DNA from: Burkholderia sp. WP9 | Lineage (GTDB): Bacteria > Pseudomonadota > Gammaproteobacteria > Burkholderiales > Burkholderiaceae | Direction of reading: 5' to 3' | NCBI RefSeq assembly: GCF_900104795.1 | Contig: NZ_FNTG01000004.1 | Location: 171,117 to 235,116, forward strand | DNA length: 64,000 bases | In this document: positions 9,389 to 19,596 of the stretch, piece by piece | Layout: every line of letters starts with the position of its first letter | Numbering within the stretch: the stretch's first letter is position 1 | The notes under the pieces: generated by a model | The model's database searches: none | What the model saw: only the letters and a program-made list of their open reading frames with translations | What the model was told of the DNA's origin: nothing | Position numbers and translations under genes: made by a program

Positions 9389-9682
9389 ATGAAAACCCCG
9401 ACCCCACCCACGGCCCGGCTCGAAGCGCGCGTGAGCACCGAGCTGCACGCGCTGCTGCGGCGCGCCGCTGAACTGCAGGGCCGCACGATGACCGACTTCG
9501 TGATCGCGGCCGTGCAGGACGCCGCGCAGCACGTGATCGAACAGGCCGACGTGATCCGCCTGTCGCAGGCCGACCAGCAGGCGTTTGCCGACGCGCTGCT
9601 CGCGCCCCCGGCGCCGGCGGCCGCCCTCACGCGCGCCTTTGCGCGCCGGCGGAAGCTCGTGCGCGTTGATGACCCGCATTAA
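9389..9682 (+). CDS. DUF1778 (TacA-like) antitoxin, intact copy
   Basis: 97-aa antitoxin with a ribbon-helix-helix N-terminus (ARLEARVSTELHALLRRAAE, about 9-28) and the DUF1778 core that continues GRTMTDFVIAAV; the Pro/Ala-rich tail should bind the toxin. The start at 9389 follows AGGAGG at 9377-9382. The toxin ATG follows the TAA without a gap. Such pairs act as addiction modules and repress themselves as a complex. Beyond the shared fold, it differs from the left copy at 6285 at most positions, so the two units are not a recent exact duplication. Confidence 0.88.
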   Translation: MKTPTPPTARLEARVSTELHALLRRAAELQGRTMTDFVIAAVQDAAQHVIEQADVIRLSQADQQAFADALLAPPAPAAALTRAFARRRKLVRVDDPH

Positions 9683-10213
9683 ATGGGCGAGGCGCCGTTT
9701 CACCTCGCCCCGCTCGATGCCAGCCATGAGCGCCAGCATTTCCACAGTGGCGCCGCGGCGCCCGATCACTATTTCCACCACCAGGTCACCCAGGACGTGC
9801 GCCGCCGCGTGACCGCCTGCTTCGTCGCGCTGGGCGAGTCCCGTATCGCCGGCTACTACACGCTCGCCTCGGCCAGCGTGTCGCTCGCCGCGCTACCCGC
9901 CGCGCTCGGCAGGAAGCTGCCACGCTACCCGTCGGTGCCGGCGGTGCGCATGGGGCGCCTCGCGGTCGACGCGGATTTCCGCGGACAGGGCCTCGGCGGG
10001 GCGCTGCTCGCCGATGCGCTCGCACGTGTGATGGCCGCCGACATCGCCGCCTGGGCGCTCGTGGTTGATGCCAAGGACGAGGCCGCCGCCGCGTTCTACC
10101 GCCATCACGGCCTGATCGCGCTTCCCGATTCGCCGCTGATGCTGTTCCTGCCGCTGGCCACCGCGCAGGCGGCCCACAGCGCGGGCCGTCCCGCAGCGCG
10201 CAAGGGACGCTGA
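9683..10213 (+). CDS. GNAT acetyltransferase toxin (TacT-like)
   Basis: 176-aa N-acetyltransferase of the toxin class that acetylates aminoacyl-tRNA and halts translation. Visible features are the substrate-side FVALGESRIAGYYTLASASV (about 47-66), the acetyl-CoA binding strand-loop-helix RLAVDADFRGQGLGGAL (about 92-108, with RGQGLG) and the C-terminal AAAFYRHHGL, whose Tyr/His belong to the usual active-site end. It starts directly after the antitoxin stop. The next gene, an integrase, begins only 5 bases after its stop, so all three are probably one transcript. Uncontrolled expression would be toxic, making the unit self-maintaining. Confidence 0.88.
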   Translation: MGEAPFHLAPLDASHERQHFHSGAAAPDHYFHHQVTQDVRRRVTACFVALGESRIAGYYTLASASVSLAALPAALGRKLPRYPSVPAVRMGRLAVDADFRGQGLGGALLADALARVMAADIAAWALVVDAKDEAAAAFYRHHGLIALPDSPLMLFLPLATAQAAHSAGRPAARKGR

Positions 10214-10218
10214 ACGCC

Positions 10219-12168
10219 ATGGCCAACCAGCCGCAAACGCTGACCCTGCCGCCACCGCGTACCTACACGCGCACCGACTTCACCGCGCTGCGCGCGTTCG
10301 TGCAGCGGCTGCCCGCGGCGACCATCGCGCGGCTCTACTATGATCCCGAGCTGGCCCCGCATGCGGCGACCCCCGACGCGATGGAGCGGTACCTGCGCAC
10401 GATGCGTGACGACCTCGTGCAGCTCGCGCTGCTGCACGGCTCGCCAGTACTCGCCGATCACCTGAAGGCGTCGATCCGGCAGCACGGCAGCGCGAAACTG
10501 ACCGCCGTCACCTTGCGCATGGTCGGGCAGGCGTCGACGCTGGCCGCCGCCGTGCCGGCCGTGGCTCACCCGGTGCACCTGTGGTTCCGGCCGCTGGTCG
10601 CGCGGCGCCTCGCCGGGGAGGGGATCGCGACGCTGGGGGCGCTCATCGACTGGTGCAACGCGCGCGGCGGCAGCTGGTGGCGATCGGTGCCGCGCATCGG
10701 GCCGCTGCGCGCGGCCACGCTCGTCGCGTGGCTGCGCCGCCATGAAAAGACCCTCGGCGTGCGCGTCGCTGATGATGTCGATGCCGGACCCGGTCCGGGT
10801 GCGCTGGGGCCACCGGACGGGAAGGGCGGCACCGGTGACCTGGTGGTCATCGGCGGCAGTCCGCTCGCGCCGCGGCTGGCACCGTTCGAACGGCTCGCGG
10901 TGCCGGCCGCATTGTCGGGGGGAGAGGGGGGCGCGGGCGGCGCCGCGACGCAGGGGAGCGCGACCCGCGGCACCAACCGGGCGACCGCGTTTGCGTTCAT
11001 CCGTGCGCCGCACGACCTCGCGGCGCTCCATGCGTACCTGCACCGCTATCGCGACCGGCCGGCCACGCTGCGGGCCTACACCCGCGAACTCGAACGGCTG
11101 ATCCTGTGGGCGGTGATCGTGCGCGGCACCGCTGTCTCGTCGATGACGGTCGAGGACTGCGAAGCCTACAAGGATTTCCTCGCGGCGCCGTCGCCGGCGT
11201 TCACTGGTCCGAAGCGCTCGCGCGCGGGCGGACGCTGGCGGCCGTTTGCCCCCGGGGGCCTGGCGCCCGACAGTCAGGCCTATGCGGTGCGGGTGCTGCG
11301 CGCGGCGTTTGCGTGGCTCGTCGACGTCCGCTATCTGGCGGGCAATCCGTGGGCCGCGGTGCACGATCCGGTGACGGTGACCCGCGAAGTCGCGGTGCAG
11401 GTCGGGCGCGCGCTGCCGGCCGGGTTGTGGACGGAATTGCGGGCCGCGCTCGACGCCCGCTGTGCACGGCACGGGAACGCGGCGGAGGGGCCGGAGGCCG
11501 ACGCCCGGCAGTGGCGCACCGCGCGCGCGGCGATCCTGCTGATGGGCGACTCCGGGCTGCGGCGCGACGAGGCGGCGCACGCCCGCCGTGAGGACCTGCG
11601 GCGGGTGGACCTGCCGCGTGTGGACCTGCCCCGGTCGCCGCAGGGTCCGGATGCGGCTGCGGTCTGGGCGCTGACGGTCACCGGCAAGCGCCGCAAACAG
11701 CGCACGGTGCCGGTCAGTGCGGCCACGGTGCGCGCGCTGCGCGAACACTGGGCCGATCGCGGGCGCGACTTCGATGCGACGCTCGACTCCGCGCCGCTGA
11801 TCGTGCCGCTGGTGATTCCCGCGACTGGTCCGGCACTGAAGAAGCACGGCGGCGCCGTCGAGGCGCCGTACACGGCCGATGCCTTCGGGCATCTGGTCCG
11901 TCAGGCGATACGCCGTCTGACCGTTGAGTTTGGCGCGCGGGCGGACATCCCGAAAGAGGCGCTGGTCCAGCTCGCGAATACCTCGGCGCACGCGTTCCGG
12001 CACACCTTCGGCACGCGCGCGGTCGCCCGTGACATGCCGGTCGATGTGGTGCAGACGATTCTCGGCCACGCATCGCTGCAGACGACGTCGATCTATGTGC
12101 GCGCCGAGCAGCAGCGCATGCTCGAGGCGGCCGCGCAGTATTACGCGGCGGACGACGATCCGGGCTGA
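10219..12168 (+). CDS. Tyrosine recombinase with DUF3701 N-terminal domain
   Basis: 649-aa site-specific recombinase. The first 180 residues match the phage-integrase N-terminal DUF3701 type (TDFTALRAFVQRLPAAT; later RIGPLRAATLVAWLRRH). A core-binding SAM-like domain follows at about 255-350, then the catalytic domain: the first Arg in GDSGLRRDEAAH, Lys in TGKRRKQRTVPV, HAFRHTFG (box II), the second His in ILGHASL, and the nucleophile in TTSIYVRAEQQ. All catalytic residues are present. It lies 5 bp after the GNAT toxin gene, and a truncated relative follows the broken toxin at 7071, so toxin-antitoxin and recombinase travel together. It may mobilise or fix its own island; the attachment site is not identified. 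Confidence 0.9.
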   Translation: MANQPQTLTLPPPRTYTRTDFTALRAFVQRLPAATIARLYYDPELAPHAATPDAMERYLRTMRDDLVQLALLHGSPVLADHLKASIRQHGSAKLTAVTLRMVGQASTLAAAVPAVAHPVHLWFRPLVARRLAGEGIATLGALIDWCNARGGSWWRSVPRIGPLRAATLVAWLRRHEKTLGVRVADDVDAGPGPGALGPPDGKGGTGDLVVIGGSPLAPRLAPFERLAVPAALSGGEGGAGGAATQGSATRGTNRATAFAFIRAPHDLAALHAYLHRYRDRPATLRAYTRELERLILWAVIVRGTAVSSMTVEDCEAYKDFLAAPSPAFTGPKRSRAGGRWRPFAPGGLAPDSQAYAVRVLRAAFAWLVDVRYLAGNPWAAVHDPVTVTREVAVQVGRALPAGLWTELRAALDARCARHGNAAEGPEADARQWRTARAAILLMGDSGLRRDEAAHARREDLRRVDLPRVDLPRSPQGPDAAAVWALTVTGKRRKQRTVPVSAATVRALREHWADRGRDFDATLDSAPLIVPLVIPATGPALKKHGGAVEAPYTADAFGHLVRQAIRRLTVEFGARADIPKEALVQLANTSAHAFRHTFGTRAVARDMPVDVVQTILGHASLQTTSIYVRAEQQRMLEAAAQYYAADDDPG

Positions 12169-12375
12169 TGCCGGCATCGCGGGCACCGCGTTGGTCCGCT
12201 TCCTGGTCGATGCCTGACCGCCGCTGAAAAGCCGCGGGCGTTGCTGTATCCCGCGATTTCTCCAGCCAGCGGGAACTTCAGATGACCGTGCACGCGATTA
12301 CCGCATTCCGGCCGGACAAATCCTCATAGCGGTGGAACGTTCTGATCACATCGGAACATCCCGCGGTTTCCTCCC

Positions 12376-12681
12376 TTGGGGCTTGTAGGACGCCTGCCCG
12401 CCGGCTCCTGCACGAGTTCTCTTGCGCGCGGTTCGGGGCAGGTGTCCTACAACCCTGTTGAGCGGTGGTTCTGCGAAACAACCGATGCGAGAATCGATCC
12501 AGAAGTCACGGAAGCAATCGTTCGATTCATCGATCATCATGGTGCCAAATCGGTGGTGGCCTTCGATCGCATCATCGGGTGCCCGCATGAGGAAGGCATC
12601 GATTACCCGGAAGGCGAAAAATGCACGCGGTGTTCGTTCTGGGCCAACCGTGATCGGTGGAGCGGCGAGATCATCCAGTGA
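12376..12681 (+). CDS. Small Cys/His protein, possible zinc binder
   Basis: Up to 101 aa. The confident part is the second half: GAKSVVAFDRIIGCPHEEGI leads to a Cys pair CTRC and then FWANRDRWSGE. The C-x-H ... C-x2-C arrangement could bind zinc. I believe similar short proteins occur in Burkholderia accessory regions but cannot name a family. The true start is unclear; no ribosome site precedes 12376, and a start within 12430-12480 is possible. The stretch between this gene and 13066 shows nothing convincing. Confidence 0.55.
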   Translation: MGLVGRLPAGSCTSSLARGSGQVSYNPVERWFCETTDARIDPEVTEAIVRFIDHHGAKSVVAFDRIIGCPHEEGIDYPEGEKCTRCSFWANRDRWSGEIIQ

Positions 12682-13065
12682 GACGTCAGGAGGCAAGCGC
12701 TTCCATCCTCGCGTTAAGGCGTTCCTTACTGGCCTCATTCCGACCGTAGTCATGCATTCATTGACGCAGGACACTTTCTGGACGAGAAGGTCGCGTATGG
12801 CCCTTAGCGGGGCGCGGCCAAGCCCGTGGCGTGGTTCCACGCCACCGTGATCACCTCCGCGACTGACTTCGATTCCGCGAGCGCGATGACTGCGAGGTGC
12901 TTCACGTGGAGGGAAGGGTTCACAGAGCCGGGCATCGACCAGAACGACACGAAGCCTGGTCATGCGCGCGGTGTAACGTACAGTGGTGAATCTCCTGCTG
13001 GGGAGGCACGTTGCTGGATCTTGCCGCGCGTGGTGAGTATCGCGGTTAATGCAAGGGGCAGAACC

Positions 13066-13506
13066 ATGGGTTTTTCTTGCCGAAGGTTTCTGATCGCTCG
13101 TGACGATACCCTCTGGCGGCTGTCAGGCACCAGGTTCGACCGGATGCTGCGAGATCCGGCAAGTCACTGTCTGCCCGTTTTTGCGGGGCAACGAGCGCGA
13201 ATGGCCAGCGTCGTGGTCGAACTTGTGGCCAGAAACCCAGTGCGCGTCGTTCGGAATACGTTTTCCATTCTTACGTTCGATGCCGAAGGCCGCATTGACC
13301 CGGGCAGATTCGAAAAGCAGCAATTTGCCCTCGTGGAGTTGGCCGTCGCACCTGTCTTTGCCCCATTCGCTGACGACAGCAACCAGACGGTCGTCGACGC
13401 AACCTCCCGATTCATTGCACAGGGAGGCCAATGGGTTCCGTCACGCGCTTTGGCGCGCGTCATAGAGCAGACTGCGTTGGGTCAACGACAGTGCCGACAC
13501 CTGTAA
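13066..13506 (+). CDS. Conserved hypothetical protein
   Basis: 146 aa from ATG 13066, preceded by AAGGGG. It opens MGFSCRRFLIARDDTLWRLS, then has a basic-hydrophobic domain with RMASVVVELVARNPVRVVRN and an acidic segment FDAEGRIDPGRFEKQQFALVE, and ends on a short Arg-rich tail. The pattern is that of an intact cytoplasmic protein seen in Burkholderiales accessory DNA, function unknown. It stands alone with about 330 bp of gene-free DNA after it. Confidence 0.65.
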   Translation: MGFSCRRFLIARDDTLWRLSGTRFDRMLRDPASHCLPVFAGQRARMASVVVELVARNPVRVVRNTFSILTFDAEGRIDPGRFEKQQFALVELAVAPVFAPFADDSNQTVVDATSRFIAQGGQWVPSRALARVIEQTALGQRQCRHL

Positions 13507-13836
13507 GCGGTTGCTCGAAGGCTGCTCTACGGTATCCAGTTTTCGATTCTCGAGTGCCAGAGATGGGTCGACAACGGCCGACCGCATCCGGCAGTAGTCG
13601 GCCATGAACCGGCACCCGCCTGGAGGGATTGAACGACCGAAGAGCTTTCGGCTCAAGACATTCAAAGTCCCGGCATGATGCGGTTGCGATGCCAGTGGGC
13701 ATGATTCATTTCTTTCGTTAGACCTTCCAGGCGCATACCTGGTCGAGAAACCGTCAAGCCTTCCCGAAATTTGGTTTGGATCGTGTATAAATATCGGACC
13801 GTGATGCGGCACAAAAAGCGTTAATTTGCGACGACG

Positions 13837-14886
13837 ATGGGCAAACTGATAGACGATCTCCCTCTTCCAGACCGAAGGGCTCTTGCCGTCAAGCTTCTGC
13901 TGAAAGGTGTGGGGATTAGCGAAGTATCAAGGGTGGCTCAACTGAGCCTTCCCACCGTGAGCAAATATAAGAACCTGGTTGAGAGGGGCGGGCCGGAGGC
14001 CCTGGCTCACCTTCGCATCCACGGGGGCGTCCCGCGACTGGACAATGCTTCGGAAAGCTGGCTCGTTAGCGCTATCAAACACTCACCAGGCCTTTACGGC
14101 TATCCGGGGCCGACCTGGACCATCAGCCAGCTACGGGAAGTAATCTTCCAGCGCCTCGGCATCCAGTTTTCATCTTCACATGTCGGTTACCTCGTTCGCA
14201 GTTATGGCCTCGCATACCGACTCGGCTATTCGCCGTCAAGTAAGGCACCTCCCAATACTGCTCAGAAATCGCAGGGTGGCGTATATGCTGCTCGCCGAGC
14301 AGTCGCTGCGAGGATGCTGCTAGATGGAAACAGTGTCGAGATCGTGGCTAGAACGCTCGCCATCGGCGTGCCCACAGTTCGAAAATATAGGTCCATGGTA
14401 AGTGCCGGTGGAATTGACGCTGTCGAGAAGCTCAGGTCATCCGGGCGCAAAGCGACGCTTTCCGCCGCAGACCTTGATTGGTTACGTGGAAAATTGGAGG
14501 CCAATCCTACGGCGCAAGGTTTCGAAACCGAACTATGGAGGAGCGGGGATGTTCAAAAGCTGATCAAGGAAAAGTTCGGCATCTACCACTCACACGGTCA
14601 TGTGAGAAGGATCGTCGGAAAGCTTGGGCTGGAGCACAGGATGCGGCCGCCAAAGCAGCGCACGGAGAAAAAGCGGCTGACGATCGATGACGAAGTGCTG
14701 GCATGGGTTGCCGCTACGCTGAAGGAGCTGCCGCGAGCACACGGCATAGACGCTGATAACTGGACAAACGCGCGATTGCGCACCGTGATTCGTCAGCGGG
14801 TCGGCGTCGACTACACTCGCGGATACATCCTGAAAATTGCCATTCGTGCTGGGGTGGCAGACCTGCTTACAAGACGCCGTAGCTGA
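13837..14886 (+). CDS. Protein of repeated IS630-type winged helices, no nuclease domain
   Basis: 349 aa made almost only of DNA-binding units. Unit 1 (about 8-125) has an HTH (ISEVSRVAQLSLPTVSKYK) and a second winged helix ending RLGIQFSSSHVGYLVRSYGL. Unit 2 (about 148-268) repeats the plan: VEIVARTLAIGVPTVRKYR, then KFGIYHSHGHVRRIVGKLGL. Unit 3 (about 278-345) has only the second half: RVGVDYTRGYILKIAIRAGV. In IS630/Tc1-like transposases one such unit precedes a DDE domain; here the DDE part is absent and the unit is repeated. A role as a domesticated transposase-derived DNA binder is inference. It starts with ATG 13837 after a TATAAA-containing AT-rich patch near 13786. Confidence 0.8.
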   Translation: MGKLIDDLPLPDRRALAVKLLLKGVGISEVSRVAQLSLPTVSKYKNLVERGGPEALAHLRIHGGVPRLDNASESWLVSAIKHSPGLYGYPGPTWTISQLREVIFQRLGIQFSSSHVGYLVRSYGLAYRLGYSPSSKAPPNTAQKSQGGVYAARRAVAARMLLDGNSVEIVARTLAIGVPTVRKYRSMVSAGGIDAVEKLRSSGRKATLSAADLDWLRGKLEANPTAQGFETELWRSGDVQKLIKEKFGIYHSHGHVRRIVGKLGLEHRMRPPKQRTEKKRLTIDDEVLAWVAATLKELPRAHGIDADNWTNARLRTVIRQRVGVDYTRGYILKIAIRAGVADLLTRRRS

Positions 14887-15500
14887 TCCATTCATCCTGG
14901 TCCTAGCTGCCCCCGTCATGTGTGGCCGCTGCGGCAGCGTGAAGCCGCAGCAATGCACCGCGAACAGCGTTCAGCTCGTTTCGAACACCGATGGCAGATA
15001 CCGCGTCAATCACGTCGAAGCATGCGGCCATGGCACGGGAACAATTGCTAGCGGTCTGCTATACGGCAAGCTCCAGCCGGTCAAACTGGTCGTCAGGCGG
15101 TAGACGTGGGTCGCGTGCCGCCGATCGCCGACAGGCAGGGACCGGCCATCTCCCGCCGTTCGCAAGCGCGCACAGACAGACACTCAAACGTCGGCTTCTC
15201 CCAGACATCTGACATTCGCGCGCCGGCCGTGTACGTTGCGTCGTCGGACATTCTGCTCATTGGGTCGATCGCTTGCCGCGGGCCGCTATGGGTTGCTGTG
15301 CCGTCGTTGGACCACTAGTAATCTCTAAAGACAGCATTTTACCTGCAGCAGGACCGCACACTAAAAGCCTCGTTACGCTGCATGGGGATGGCGTCGTGCC
15401 ACTTACCAGGTCACTGCTTCTGCCAGTATCCTGCCGCAGGAGTTCCTTCGACGAATTCCGCCCCGGTTCAGGTGTCGCCGAACGCTCGTCGCTGGTTCGT
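14887..15500. other. Gene-free stretch
   Basis: No coding sequence, RNA gene or strong repeat was recognised on either strand between the winged-helix gene and the thioredoxin-like gene. Short open frames here lack ribosome sites and family features. Confidence 0.4.
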
Positions 15501-16061
15501 TCATTCGGATCGAACTAGGCGGCGACTGTCTAAATCTTTTATCGCGGGAAATACCGCTTTGTCCCACGAATAATAACCGGGCCAGTGCCAGACCACGTGC
15601 TTTCCAACAACAACTTCGAACATCGGGGTCCGGGATTTAAGATGGCCACGCCGCAAGTTGCGTTGATAAAGCCATTGGAGCTCGTCCGGGTAGTCATCGG
15701 CCACCTCAGTGGCGGCTATCGCCGAACGTTCTACGATGACTAGACGATCGCCTGGATGGTTCTGGGCCCACGATTCGAAGTCGTGCTTCCCGCCAAGGAA
15801 GCCCTTCCACCGGGCGCACCACTCACAGTCTTTCGCCGAATGCATGATGAGCAAGAGGGGTTCGTCCTTGTAAATTTCGGTTTGTCGTACTGCTTCGGCC
15901 CAGTCCTTGTTTGTCTCAGTGGTTATGGCGCTCGCGCCATCGGCTTTACCGGTGCCGTCGTCCGCCCAGCCAGCAGACGGTAAGGCCAGCAGCAGGAGCG
16001 CTGTCGAGAGAACACGGAAGATATGTGGCGCGGAGCAACAAGCTTTCATGGCATCGCTCAT
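15501..16061 (-). CDS. Exported thioredoxin-like protein
   Basis: 186 aa with a cleavable signal peptide (about 1-33, hydrophobic FRVLSTALLLLALPSAGWA) and a thioredoxin-fold start: EPLLLIMHSAKDCEWC places a C-x2-C pair at residues 79 and 82. FWESWAQNHPGDRL-type residues follow, then RTPMFEVVVGK, where the thioredoxin cis-Pro is normally found. It probably acts on periplasmic disulfides. The start at 16061 is fixed by GGGAGGAA eight bases upstream; a longer reading to 16196 lacks one. It lies beside the CHAT protease locus on the same strand, but about 640 bp separate them, so a functional link is only suggested. Confidence 0.75.
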   Translation of the reverse strand: MSDAMKACCSAPHIFRVLSTALLLLALPSAGWADDGTGKADGASAITTETNKDWAEAVRQTEIYKDEPLLLIMHSAKDCEWCARWKGFLGGKHDFESWAQNHPGDRLVIVERSAIAATEVADDYPDELQWLYQRNLRRGHLKSRTPMFEVVVGKHVVWHWPGYYSWDKAVFPAIKDLDSRRLVRSE

Positions 16062-16196
16062 CAGTTTCCTCCCGGTGACGGCTTGGCGCCACGCCTCGCG
16101 GATACATCGCAGCGCGGTCGCAACGGAGCCCGCAGAGGACACGCGGAGGCGCTGTGTAACGAGGCTAGACAATATCGCCGGGAGCGCGGCCGTCAT

Positions 16197-16699
16197 CTAG
16201 TGCTGTATGTGCGCTAACGAACATACGATGTGAGGGCTTGCAATGCTCACGTGACATACAGCGAGGTTCGCATTGATTTGCAAATTCAGGGTTGACTCGG
16301 TGGTGCCGGTGCGCTGCTTCTCTTCGCACTTCCGTTTTCGGCCATCAGACGCCATTCGCCTGCACAGGAGGTCGGACATTGGAGCGGCCGCGTCATCTGA
16401 AATTCCGCCTGATGGCAACGGTCCGGCGTTAAGAGCGATGGTGTGGACGCCGTGCGCAGAGCCTGCTCAAGAGGCACCAATCGGCCCTATATTCTGAAAG
16501 GGCCGCGCGACTGTTCAACCGTTGGCGAAAAGCTTCCCTTGGTATGGCCACGGCGGATCGTTCCTCGACCGCGAGGTGCATGTTCCGACTTCCGCCTGAG
16601 TCGAACACGTTTTATTGTCCCGTTTTATCTGTCGAACCATCGGATTTGAAGACGCAGGCCGCAGCCTGAAGTTTGCCACTAAGGAAGCATTGTCGAAGA
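16197..16699. other. Gene-free stretch
   Basis: No gene or clear regulatory element was recognised between the thioredoxin-like gene and the end of the left CHAT gene. Confidence 0.4.
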
Positions 16700-19596
16700 T
16701 CAGCGGGCCGCGTCACCGGCAAGAACGTATGCACCCCAGAAATACGGGTGACGGTAGAGTTCTCCATCCTTGCCGCTGGCCATGTCGCGTTCGGTACGCG
16801 CTAGTGCCTCCGCTTTTGACAGCGAGGGATTACTGGCATAGGTGCGGAATACACCGGTTGTCACGTCTGTCGCCGACCGAGATTCGACAGCCCACTGGGT
16901 GAGGAGAATCGAGCGAGCCCCCGCTGAAAAAAAGGCGCGGGATAGTTCCGACATTGCATCTCCCGCATTACCGGTGACAAGTCCCGTGTTGCAGGCGGAC
17001 AGTACCACCCAGTCGGCATTTAACCGCAGGGTTACGATGTCGTCCGCGGTGAGAACCGAATCTGGCAGCCCGTTTCCCTCATAGGCCAACGCGAGCCCCG
17101 CCTTGTGCCAGCCCGGCACTTCGCCCGCGACAATGCCGTGTGTAGCGAACAGAACAACCCGATCGTTCAACAGATCCCGCTTCATGACTTCGCTACGCGA
17201 GGCGCTGGTTCCCCACAGCACGCTGTGCCCGGAGGCATTGAGCGTCTTCGCGATTGAGGTCGCCTCGTCGAGCGTCTCAGGTAGCGGTGCGACGCGATGG
17301 TAGTCGAACGAAGCTGTACCCGCATCAACCGGAAAGGCTCGCGCGGGAGTCTTATCAACTGGGGGGGCGGCAATCCTGGCTGAGTCGCGGCCGTCGAAGC
17401 TCGGATCTGCGAATGCGATCAGCGCCTCGCCAGCGTGCGCTGCTGGATGACTACGGGCGAGCATGAGAGCTGCGGAATTCGGAATACGTACCGGCATTGT
17501 GCTGGCGATCCACCAGTGTGTACTCGCAAGATCCGTTGCGGGTGCCGTCACGAGCACATCGAACGGCAGGCTGGAGAGAATGCCGCTCGTGGCGATGTAC
17601 ACGGTGGCCGCCCCTTCGAGGTCGGGCTGGATCGAAGAGATCAACAAGCGATAGAGATCCGATGCCACTGTTGTGTCGAACCCGGCCAGATCACCCGCCT
17701 TACGTGGCGGAACGCCCGCATCAAACACGTTGCGAAGCGTCAAGATCTGCTTTTTCAGGTCTGCACGCGTTACGTTGAGTCGTGTCGCATGCAGCGAGCC
17801 TTTGGCGTTAATGACAAATGCGTAGGTCGCACCGCGCCCGACGTAGAAGTCGACATAAACCTCATCGGCATGCAGCGCCGCGCCCACCTGGTCCGGCGTT
17901 GGAACAGCGGACGATACAAGCCGCCGGTACTCGGGAAACTGCTTGTTGATGCGGTCGTGTAGTGTGGCCAGATCCTTGGCCGAGGCATTCATAGCTTCCT
18001 CGGCATCTTTGACACTAGCGATCGCATTCCCCTTATCTACGGTATTTTCTGCGTCGACTTTGGCAAGGCGTGTGCTCAGCCCCGAGAGCCCCATCCGTTC
18101 GGCATCCTGGGCACGACGTGTCATCTGCTCCTGCTCAACCAGGCTGCGCAGCTCCGGTGTGACCGCCGCCAATCGCGCTGCACCATCGCTCATTGCGCCC
18201 TGGGTCGCATTCATGTGAAACAATTCGGCAATACGGAAGGCGAGCGCCTGACCCTCTGCGCCGTCGTCCATGAGGCGGCTCAGACACATTGCAACCGCAC
18301 CGTCCTCGACAAAAGCCCCCGCGCTACCGGAAGCGTCCCAATCGTCGTTTTGGCCAAGCATGGGCATCACGTATCGGGAGATCTCACTTTCGCTGACCTT
18401 TCTGTCGGGATCCTCAAGGCGATAGAGCATCAACATTGCAGACTGATACTTGACGAATGGACTCTGCGCACCCTGATGCATTAGGTTGTACCCCAGCACG
18501 CGTGAAATGCTCGACTCGGCTCCCGACCAGTTCCCCTGCGTCGCGAGTATCACAGACAGCCGCTCGTCCGAGCTCGGTGTTTTGGCCACGACAGGATTGA
18601 TCGAAGCCGCGTATTGGAACGCCTCGGCATCGGCTTTGTAATCGGCAAGGCGATTCGTCGCAAGCGCAATCATCAACCGTGTGCGGAGCGCTTGCGCATA
18701 GGGGTAGGAATAGGGGAGCGCGCCGGCATCCCGATACCCTTTGATGGCTTTGTCAATCCAGAAGAGTGCGCCATCATAGAGATGAGATAGTCGTCGTTGG
18801 ACATGAGCGCGATCGAGACTGCAACCTGGACGAGCGCGCGTTGCAAGGGGCCAGGTTTGAGTCGCGGATCGTGGTCGATGTCCCAAAGCAGTCCGTTCGC
18901 GTAGTTCAGCGCCTCGGTGCGCCGGTTATTCTGCGTTAGCAAGTCAACGAGATGCACACTTTCGTCGAGCAGTTGATTGGCGGCTTCCTCGTGACGATGT
19001 TCACTGAGCGACGGGTTGTCGAGGTTCTTTCTGGCAAGATCGGACGCCTCGCGCACCAGGCGTAACGCCGTGTCATGTTGATTCAACGCACGGCGCGCAA
19101 GCTCCGCCTCGGCAGAGAGATATTCGTAGGCCGGTTCTTCCGACAGCGTTTCAAGTTCGGCAGCGGGCGTCTGGTCGGCCAGTTTCTTCGCCTGATTCGC
19201 CAGCCTCTGGCTTCGCACGAAGTCGTTTTCCAACGCATACACAAGGGCGAGTCCCGAGGCTGTCAGCGAGCGTTGGCCAGGCGGGATTAGCCTGTCATTA
19301 ACGATGTCTTCCATCACCCGCCTCGCGTCCGCAGGGTCATCCGCGTCAAAATAATCCTGGACGAGGACAATCAGCAGCGAAAGTCGTATATCGCCGTCTA
19401 AATTCTCATCCAGCAGTTTACGAATGGCCTTCTCTTCATCGGCAACGGAGGGTTGTCCCGACGTCTTGTAGATTTTTGCAACGGACGCGTTCAGGCCTTG
19501 TGGTTCACCCGCTAGCGCAATTCGGAGTAACCCGCAAGACGATCCGAGGAGAGCTGCCGACAGGATGCACAGCATAGGCCTTAGAGATGGAATCAA
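16700..19596 (-). pseudogene. Exported helical-repeat CHAT protease, left copy, frameshifted
   Basis: A protein of about 960 aa if repaired. The start is probably ATG 19575 (MLCILSAALLGSSCGLL), an export signal with a Cys that may be lipidated; the reading can extend to 19596 only inside the IS end. The N-terminal 500 residues are helical TPR-like repeats. The C-terminal CHAT caspase-like domain has the His in VVLFATHGIVAGEVPGW, the Cys in WVVLSACNTGLV, and ends at GDAAR. An 11-bp insertion CTCATCTCTAT near 18785-18795 breaks the frame after SNDDY; the next frame resumes with DGALFWIDKAIKGYR, as in the right copy's SNDDYDGAM. CHAT proteases act in proteolytic signalling and defence in other systems. 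Export and pairing with the gene at 22075 are notable. An IS element separates it from its former promoter region. Confidence 0.85.

Noticed and set aside
10105..12186. A 693-codon open frame on the minus strand opposite the integrase
   Set aside because: It is the antisense shadow of a GC-rich gene: Arg/His-rich composition, no family features, while the plus strand has full catalytic motifs of a tyrosine recombinase.
12346..12963. A 205-codon minus-strand frame
   Set aside because: It overlaps the Cys/His protein at 12376-12681, which has the more natural composition; the minus reading lacks a ribosome site and motifs.
14837..15103. Possible small plus-strand protein after the winged-helix gene
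   Set aside because: No ribosome site, overlaps the end of the preceding gene, and no motif supports it.
18760..18800. Programmed frameshift in the left CHAT gene
   Set aside because: The frame change comes from an 11-bp insertion absent from the paralogue, with no slippery heptamer, so it is a mutation rather than recoding.
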